11,949 nt of DNA from JANRKT01 sp033763355 (lineage in GTDB: Bacteria > Bacteroidota > Bacteroidia > Chitinophagales > Chitinophagaceae). This document shows, one piece after another, positions 6,838 to 11,949 of this stretch (position 1 is the stretch's first letter; each line of letters starts with the position of its first letter). The DNA is taken from assembly GCA_033763355.1 (NCBI GenBank), contig JANRKT010000200.1, positions 1-11,949 on the forward strand, written 5' to 3'. The translations under genes were made by a program, and so were the position numbers. A model generated the notes under the pieces. That model was not told the origin of the DNA. It saw nothing but the letters and a program-made list of their open reading frames with translations, and searched no databases.

Positions 6838-8328
6838 ATGTCAAAAAACATTTCCAAATATCTTTATGAGCACATGGATAAGCAGGCCGGCAGGGTGCAT
6901 ACTGAACACCGCACGAAAATTGTTGCTACGGTGGGCCCCGCCTGCGATACCTACGACAAATTGCTTGAGCTCGTTCAGGCCGGGGTAAATATTTTCCGGT
7001 TGAATTTTTCCCACGGCACTCATGAGGACAAGACAAAGATCATTGAATACATCAGGCGCATCAATAAAGAACACCCTTACAGCATAGCCATTCTTGGCGA
7101 CCTGCAGGGCCCCAAATTACGTATCGGTGAAGTTGAGGGAGGATCTGTTACCATTGAAGAGGGGGACATCATCACTTTCACCAACGAAAAAATGGTAGGT
7201 ACAAAAGAAAAGCTTTATGTTTCTTATCCCAACCTTGCAGGCGATGTAAAACTGGGCAATACCATTTTAATTGATGACGGTAAACTGGAAGTGAAAGTAA
7301 AAGAAATTGTCAGGAATGGAGATGTGAAAGTAGTAGTAACACTCGGTGGCGTGCTGTCATCCAAAAAAGGGATCAACCTCCCCGATACCAAAATTTCTTT
7401 GCCTGCGCTGACTGATAAGGACCTTACAGACCTTGATTTTATTATTGACCAGAAATTAGACTGGGTGGCGCTTTCTTTTGTGCGCAGTGTAAAAGATATT
7501 GTCATTATTAAAAGCAAGCTGGAAGAAAGAAAGAGCAAAACAAAAGTTATTGCAAAGATTGAAAAGCCTGAAGCACTTACCAATATAAGGGATATTATAC
7601 TGGAATCAGACGGCATCATGGTGGCCCGCGGCGATTTGGGTGTGGAGCTTCCCGTTGAACAGGTGCCGCTTATTCAGAAACAGCTTATCCGCAAATGCAT
7701 ACACAGGGCCAAGCCGGTTATTGTAGCCACGCAGATGATGGAAAGTATGATGGAACGCATCAAACCCAACAGGAGCGAAATTACCGATGTGGCCAACGCC
7801 GTAATTGAAGGCGCTGATGCCGTAATGCTGAGCGGTGAAACGGCTGCGGGGCAACATCCCGTACTGGTGGTTGAAACAATGCGGAAGATCATCCTTGAAG
7901 TAGAGTCAAAAGAATACCGCTTTAACCGCGAAGAAGATTTGCAGCCCCTGCCCCACTCTCCCACTTTTTTAAGCGACGCAATATGTTATAATGCCTGTAA
8001 AATTGCACAGGATGTAAATGCAGATGCGCTGATTGGTATGACGCAGACAGGTTATACCGGTTTTATGCTGAGCAGCTACAGGCCAAAGGCATTGCTTTAT
8101 ATTTTTACCAAGGAAAGAACGCTTGTTAATCAGCTTAGCCTGAGCTGGGGTGTCAGGGCTTTTTTCTATAACGAGGAAGAAAGCATTGATGATATTATCA
8201 TGGACCAGATCAACATATTAAAAGAAAGGGGCTTTCTTGAACCGGGCAACATTGTAGTAAATACCGGAAGCATCCCGGTGCAATTGCACCTTCCAACGAA
8301 TATGCTGAAAATAACAAAGGTTGACTGA
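6838..8328 (+). CDS. pyk: Pyruvate kinase
   Basis: The 496-residue enzyme transfers phosphate from phosphoenolpyruvate to ADP, giving pyruvate and ATP, in the cytoplasm. Motifs in order are RTKIVATVGPAC, FRLNFSHG (Arg54, Asn56, Ser58), GDLQGPK (87-93), AKIEKPEAL with catalytic Lys240 and metal-ligand Glu242, MVARGDLGVE (261-270, Asp266), TQMMESM (298-304), and ADAVMLSGETAAGQHP. The C-terminal domain ends GSIPVQLHLPTNMLKITKV. The first 25 residues before RTKIVATVGPA form a short polar extension; a later Met13 is possible, but the ATG at 6838 is in good position after pfkA. No exact promoter box lies in the 58-base gap, so it probably reads from the pfkA promoter. A strong hairpin terminator follows. 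Confidence 0.96.
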   Translation: MSKNISKYLYEHMDKQAGRVHTEHRTKIVATVGPACDTYDKLLELVQAGVNIFRLNFSHGTHEDKTKIIEYIRRINKEHPYSIAILGDLQGPKLRIGEVEGGSVTIEEGDIITFTNEKMVGTKEKLYVSYPNLAGDVKLGNTILIDDGKLEVKVKEIVRNGDVKVVVTLGGVLSSKKGINLPDTKISLPALTDKDLTDLDFIIDQKLDWVALSFVRSVKDIVIIKSKLEERKSKTKVIAKIEKPEALTNIRDIILESDGIMVARGDLGVELPVEQVPLIQKQLIRKCIHRAKPVIVATQMMESMMERIKPNRSEITDVANAVIEGADAVMLSGETAAGQHPVLVVETMRKIILEVESKEYRFNREEDLQPLPHSPTFLSDAICYNACKIAQDVNADALIGMTQTGYTGFMLSSYRPKALLYIFTKERTLVNQLSLSWGVRAFFYNEEESIDDIIMDQINILKERGFLEPGNIVVNTGSIPVQLHLPTNMLKITKVD

Positions 8329-8341
8329 TAAAATTAAATCT

Positions 8342-8378
8342 AAAATGCCTCCGCCTGAAAGCGGGGGCATTTTTCTTT
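8342..8378 (+). terminator. Intrinsic-type terminator after pyk
   Basis: AAAATGCCTCCGC (8342-8354) pairs with GCGGGGGCATTTT (8361-8373) over 13 positions with one T-G wobble and a CTGAAA loop, followed by a T-rich tail TCTTT. It starts 13 bases after the pyk stop and closes the pfkA-pyk unit. Confidence 0.88.
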
Positions 8379-8423
8379 AAGCGCTTTCCTGAAATGCACC
8401 GGATAAATTATTGATGTGATAAA

Positions 8424-8446
8424 CCGGGGTAACAACGCTTACCCGG
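8424..8446. promoter_or_regulatory. Inverted repeat upstream of the hydrolase operon
   Basis: CCGGGGTAA (8424-8432) and TTACCCGG (8439-8446) are complementary over 8 bp with one bulged G and a 6-base loop CAACGC. It ends 6 bases before a promoter-like TACTTTTA, so it would overlap the -33 region and could be an operator. It has no T-run, which makes a second terminator less likely. Confidence 0.35.
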
Positions 8447-8452
8447 ATTCCT

Positions 8453-8460
8453 TACTTTTA
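8453..8460 (+). promoter_or_regulatory. Weak candidate -7 box (TACTTTTA)
   Basis: It matches TAnnTTTG except the last base and lies 19 bases before the ATG at 8480. Because a terminator separates this gene from pyk, a promoter is expected in 8379-8479, and this is the best match there. No TTG is at -33 spacing. Confidence 0.3.
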
Positions 8461-8479
8461 TCTTCTCAAACCACTGCAT

Positions 8480-10354
8480 ATGAAAAAACTTTTTCTCATT
8501 ACATCTGCTTTATTTTTTTTCTGCAATTCATTTTCACAATACAGTATTGACTCCGCCTGGATAAAAGAGAATTACTATAAAATTGAGAGGATGATCCCCA
8601 TGAGGGACGGGATAAAACTGTTTACCGCCATTTATATTCCCAAAGACACAACGGAGAAGCACCCCATATTAATGCAGCGCACCCCATATTCCTGCTCACC
8701 ATACGGAGAAGAAAATTTCAGGGAGTTCTGGAACAGCTATCACCGTTATTACATGAGGGAAAACTACATTTTTGTGGTGCAGGATGTAAGGGGCCGCTTT
8801 ATGAGCGAAGGTGATTTTGTGGATGTGAGGCCATTCAACCCCGGTAAAATAACAAACCAGGATATTGACGACGCCAGTGATACCTATGACGCCATTGACT
8901 GGTTAATTAAAAATATTCCGCACAACAATGGCCGTGCAGGAACATTCGGGATTTCGTATCCCGGTTTTTATGCTACCATGACGGCATTGAGCGGCCACCC
9001 TGCATTAAAAGCAGTAAGTCCGCAGGCCCCGGTTACGGACTGGTTTATTGGTGATGACTTCCACCACAACGGGGCATTCTTTATCATAGATGCCTTCAGC
9101 TTTTATTCAGGTTTTGGCAAGCCAAGAAAAAAACCCACTACATCATTTGCTTCCGGATACACCGTACCCGGACAGGACAATTATAAATTCTATTTACAAA
9201 CCGGGGCCCTCAAAAACTTTGCAAAGCTGATGGGTGATTCCATTCAGTTCTGGAAAGATTTATATGCTCACCCCAATTACGATGAATGGTGGAAGGCACG
9301 CAACCCACGCAATTTTGTTGCCGGTATAAAACCTGCCATACTTACAGTAGGCGGATTATTTGATGCAGAAGACTGTTATGGTGCATGGCGTTTGTATGAG
9401 GCCATTGAAAAAAAGAACCCTTCTTCTCATTATAATAAAATAGTAATGGGCCCGTGGTTTCATGGCCAGTGGGGTGGCAGGGCCGATGGCAGTTCTCTTG
9501 GCAATATCCGTTTTGGCAGCAAAACATCTGAATGGTACCAGAACAACATTGAAATGCCATTCTTTAATTATTACCTGAAAGACAAAGGCGATATTTCGAA
9601 AATTGCAGAAGCCACTATCTTCTTTACCGGCGAAAACAAATGGCACAATTACTCCCAATGGCCGCCCCGGGATAAAACGGACAAAACAATTTACCTGCAA
9701 CCCAATTTTGGTTTAAGCTGGGATAAGCCTGCTGTTAAGCAAAGTTTTGCAGAATATGTGAGCGACCCGGCTAAACCTGTTCCTTATACTGAGGATGTGC
9801 ACCTGAGCAGGACAAGGGAATACATGGATGATGACCAGCGTTTCGCTTCACGCAGAACTGATGTGCTGAGCTTTCAAACCGCAATACTTGAAAATGACCT
9901 TACACTGGCCGGAACAGTTATTGCAGACCTTGCAGTCAGCATTTCAACAACCGATGCAGATTTCGTTGTAAAAATAATTGATGTATTTCCTGATAATTTT
10001 AATTACACTTCAGGCCCAAAGAGCACTTATCCCATGGGTGGCTATGAAATGCTTGTAAGGGGTGAGATTATGAGGGGGCGTTACCGCAACAGTTTTGAAA
10101 AGCCCGAAGCATTTACACCCAATAAAGTTGAAAAAGTAAAATTCGAACTGCCTGATGTTGCACATACTTTCCAAAAAGGCCACCGGCTGATGATACAGAT
10201 ACAAAGTTCATGGTTTCCGCTGGCTGACCGCAACCCGCAGAAATTTGTAAATATTTATGAATGTGATGACAGCGATTTCCAGAAAGCAGTTATCCGCATA
10301 CACCATGATTCAAAAAACAGTTCAGGCATTATTTTACCCGTTTTAAACCAGTGA
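8480..10354 (+). CDS. Exported CocE/NonD-family serine hydrolase (X-Pro dipeptidyl-peptidase S15-like)
   Basis: The 624-residue protein starts with a Sec signal peptide (MKKLFLITSALFFFC..., likely cut after SFS, residue 19), so it is periplasmic or secreted. No lipobox is seen. The alpha/beta-hydrolase domain shows MRDGIKLFTAIYIP, VVQDVRGRFMSEGDF, the nucleophile Ser159 in GTFGISYPGF, Asp295 in GGLFDAED and His328 in GPWFHGQWGG, a complete triad. The C-terminal part from about residue 400 fits the jelly-roll domain of this family. The sequence around Ser159 and the DWFIGDDFHHNGAFF stretch resemble alpha-amino-acid ester hydrolases and glutaryl-7-ACA acylases, so an amide or ester of an amino acid is a plausible substrate; peptide cleavage is also possible. 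The GH20 gene begins 6 bases after its stop, indicating one operon of exported hydrolases. The family is secure, the substrate is not. Confidence 0.88.
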   Translation: MKKLFLITSALFFFCNSFSQYSIDSAWIKENYYKIERMIPMRDGIKLFTAIYIPKDTTEKHPILMQRTPYSCSPYGEENFREFWNSYHRYYMRENYIFVVQDVRGRFMSEGDFVDVRPFNPGKITNQDIDDASDTYDAIDWLIKNIPHNNGRAGTFGISYPGFYATMTALSGHPALKAVSPQAPVTDWFIGDDFHHNGAFFIIDAFSFYSGFGKPRKKPTTSFASGYTVPGQDNYKFYLQTGALKNFAKLMGDSIQFWKDLYAHPNYDEWWKARNPRNFVAGIKPAILTVGGLFDAEDCYGAWRLYEAIEKKNPSSHYNKIVMGPWFHGQWGGRADGSSLGNIRFGSKTSEWYQNNIEMPFFNYYLKDKGDISKIAEATIFFTGENKWHNYSQWPPRDKTDKTIYLQPNFGLSWDKPAVKQSFAEYVSDPAKPVPYTEDVHLSRTREYMDDDQRFASRRTDVLSFQTAILENDLTLAGTVIADLAVSISTTDADFVVKIIDVFPDNFNYTSGPKSTYPMGGYEMLVRGEIMRGRYRNSFEKPEAFTPNKVEKVKFELPDVAHTFQKGHRLMIQIQSSWFPLADRNPQKFVNIYECDDSDFQKAVIRIHHDSKNSSGIILPVLNQ

Positions 10355-10360
10355 TTAAAA

Positions 10361-11949
10361 ATGAAAATTGCAATTGCATTTGTTTGTTTATTAGCAACAA
10401 TAAACGCATCAGCTCAAACTGTAAACATCATCCCCCAGCCTGCTGTAATAAGGCAGCCTAAAATAATGGCGCAATTTACCATTAACCCTTCAACACAAAT
10501 TGTGCTTGAAGGCAGCGGGCTGGAAAATGCAGCTGATTTTTTGAACAGTTACCTGCAGCAGTTCTATACATTCAAACTTAAAATTGCAAAAGCGGCAAAG
10601 GGCAGCAATAACATCATCCTGAATTATGAAAGGATGGATAATGCAAATGCGGGGGCATACCGGATGACAGTGAACAATAAAGGGGTGTATATAGCAGGCG
10701 ATAATGCCGAAGGTGTTTTTTACGGCATTCAAACACTTATTCAATTGCTGCCTGTTCCCGATGCCAGGTTAAAAATGCGCCCCAATCAGTTAAAGATCGG
10801 ATACATCAGCATTGAAGATTACCCGAGGTTCGGCTACCGTGGCCTGCACCTTGATGCAGGAAGGCATTTTTTTCCTGTGAGCTTTATTAAAAAATATATT
10901 GATTATACAGCGCTGCACAAGATGAATTATTTCCACTGGCATTTAACAGAAGACCAGGGCTGGCGCATTGAAATAAAAAAATATCCCAAGCTGACTGAAG
11001 CAGGCGGATGGAGAAACGGCACCATTATAGGGCGTTATCCCGGTAAAGGCAGTGACAATACCCGTTATGGCGGCTATTATACACAGGAAGAAATAAAAGA
11101 TGTGGTAAGCTATGCTGCAAAAAGATATATAACCATTGTACCCGAAATAGAATTGCCGGGCCATGCTTCTGCAGCTATTGCAGGGTATCCTGATTTGAGT
11201 TGTTTCCCTGCTGAAAAAACCAAAATCAGGGAGAATATGATTTCTGAAAAAAGCAAAACAGCATCTGGCAAACTGGTGCAGGAAACATGGGGTGTTTTTG
11301 ATGATGTGTTCTGCGCAGGAAATGAAAAAGTTTTTTCTTTTTTGCAGGATGTAATTGATGAAGTGATTCAGTTGTTCCCTGGTAAATATTTACATGTGGG
11401 CGGTGATGAATGCCCCAAGAACAACTGGAAAAAGTGCCCCCAATGCCAGCAGCGCATAAAAGATAACAATCTTAAAGATGAACATGAGTTGCAGAGTTAT
11501 TTCATTCAGCGGATGGAAAAATACATTAACAGCAAAGGAAAAACATTGATTGGATGGGATGAAATATTAGAAGGCGGCCTTGCACCCAATGCCATTGTTA
11601 TGAGCTGGAGGGGCGAAAAGGGCGGCATTGAAGCTGCAAAGCAAAAACACGAAGTAATAATGACCCCCACCGCTTATGTTTATTTTGATTATTCCCAGAC
11701 CAAAAATGAAGATTCAATAACAATCGGCGGTTATATACCATTGGAAAAAATATACAATTACGAACCCATCCCCAAAGAAATGACTGCAGAAGATGGTAAG
11801 TATGTGCTCGGGGCGCAGGCTAATGTATGGAGCGAATACATGAAGTACCCGTCAAAAGTGGAATACATGATCTTTCCCCGTTTAACAGCATTGAGCGAAG
11901 TATTATGGAGCCCAAAGGGGAAAAGAAACTGGGTTGACTTCGGGAAGAG
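10361..11949 (+). CDS. Exported beta-N-acetylhexosaminidase, GH20 (3' end outside window)
   Basis: ATG at 10361 opens a frame that stays open to the right edge: 529 complete codons plus two bases. The N-terminus MKIAIAFVCLLATINASAQ is a signal peptide, likely cut after ASA (residue 18). Residues of about 20-145 form the GH20b-type N-terminal domain (GDNAEGVFYGIQTLIQLLP). The catalytic barrel starts at YRGLHLDAGRHFF (159-171), followed by MNYFHWHLTEDQGWRIEI, PEIELPGHASAAIA, the catalytic pair Asp349-Glu350 in HVGGDECPK, LIGWDEILEGG, and GAQANVWSEY. GH20 enzymes remove terminal GlcNAc or GalNAc by substrate-assisted catalysis. Chitin oligosaccharides, glycoproteins or peptidoglycan fragments are all possible substrates. 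It follows the CocE-type hydrolase by 6 bases and has no separate promoter space. The family is secure. Confidence 0.93.
   Translation, partial: MKIAIAFVCLLATINASAQTVNIIPQPAVIRQPKIMAQFTINPSTQIVLEGSGLENAADFLNSYLQQFYTFKLKIAKAAKGSNNIILNYERMDNANAGAYRMTVNNKGVYIAGDNAEGVFYGIQTLIQLLPVPDARLKMRPNQLKIGYISIEDYPRFGYRGLHLDAGRHFFPVSFIKKYIDYTALHKMNYFHWHLTEDQGWRIEIKKYPKLTEAGGWRNGTIIGRYPGKGSDNTRYGGYYTQEEIKDVVSYAAKRYITIVPEIELPGHASAAIAGYPDLSCFPAEKTKIRENMISEKSKTASGKLVQETWGVFDDVFCAGNEKVFSFLQDVIDEVIQLFPGKYLHVGGDECPKNNWKKCPQCQQRIKDNNLKDEHELQSYFIQRMEKYINSKGKTLIGWDEILEGGLAPNAIVMSWRGEKGGIEAAKQKHEVIMTPTAYVYFDYSQTKNEDSITIGGYIPLEKIYNYEPIPKEMTAEDGKYVLGAQANVWSEYMKYPSKVEYMIFPRLTALSEVLWSPKGKRNWVDFGK

Noticed and set aside
7224..7964. 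Minus-strand ORFs opposite pyruvate kinase
   Set aside because: They are antisense shadows of a strongly conserved gene, low in complexity (Ser/Leu-rich) and with no family resemblance.
1..11949. Mobile element, CRISPR array, toxin-antitoxin or defence system
   Set aside because: No regularly spaced repeat array, transposase/integrase motif, tRNA or small paired toxin-like genes were seen on either strand; the genes all fit known metabolic or exported-enzyme families.

Overview
The window reads as chromosomal DNA of a Bacteroidota bacterium, most like the Chitinophagaceae. This is inferred from the protein families (a BNR/YVTN-type secreted 'glycosyl hydrolase', a long arginine deiminase, CtlX, PfkA and Pyk of Bacteroidota type), from the near absence of Shine-Dalgarno sequences before the starts, from two TAnnTTTG boxes of the kind used as -7 promoter elements in this phylum, and from fairly AT-rich intergenic DNA. 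No rRNA, tRNA, CRISPR array, insertion sequence or phage gene was seen.

Layout. 1-942 is the 3' part of a large secreted beta-propeller protein. 943-1279 is non-coding apart from a possible 27-codon ORF behind a TAnnTTTG box. 1280-3668 holds two adjacent genes of the guanidino-group-modifying (pentein) superfamily: an arginine deiminase-type enzyme and a CtlX-type citrulline hydrolase. They could together convert arginine to ornithine without carbamoyl phosphate. A short palindrome-rich spacer (3663-3762) separates them from a convergent two-gene minus-strand operon (5480 down to 3763): an RfbD-like NAD(P)-dependent sugar-nucleotide reductase followed by a CHAD-domain protein. 5481-5795 is a divergent intergenic region with a promoter-like box before pfkA.

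5796-8328 is a glycolysis pair, 6-phosphofructokinase and pyruvate kinase, 58 bases apart and closed by a clear intrinsic-type terminator at 8342-8378. Finally, 8480 to the right edge is a two-gene export operon: a CocE/NonD-type serine hydrolase with a signal peptide, and a signal-peptide-bearing GH20 beta-N-acetylhexosaminidase that runs off the window.

Overall this is largely housekeeping and catabolic chromosome with recognisable families. I did not find a clearly new system. The points most worth a second look are the arginine/citrulline gene pair with its long leader containing a possible micro-ORF, the Asn-to-Lys change in the catalytic motif of PfkA, the SDR-CHAD operon, and several short perfect inverted repeats between genes.
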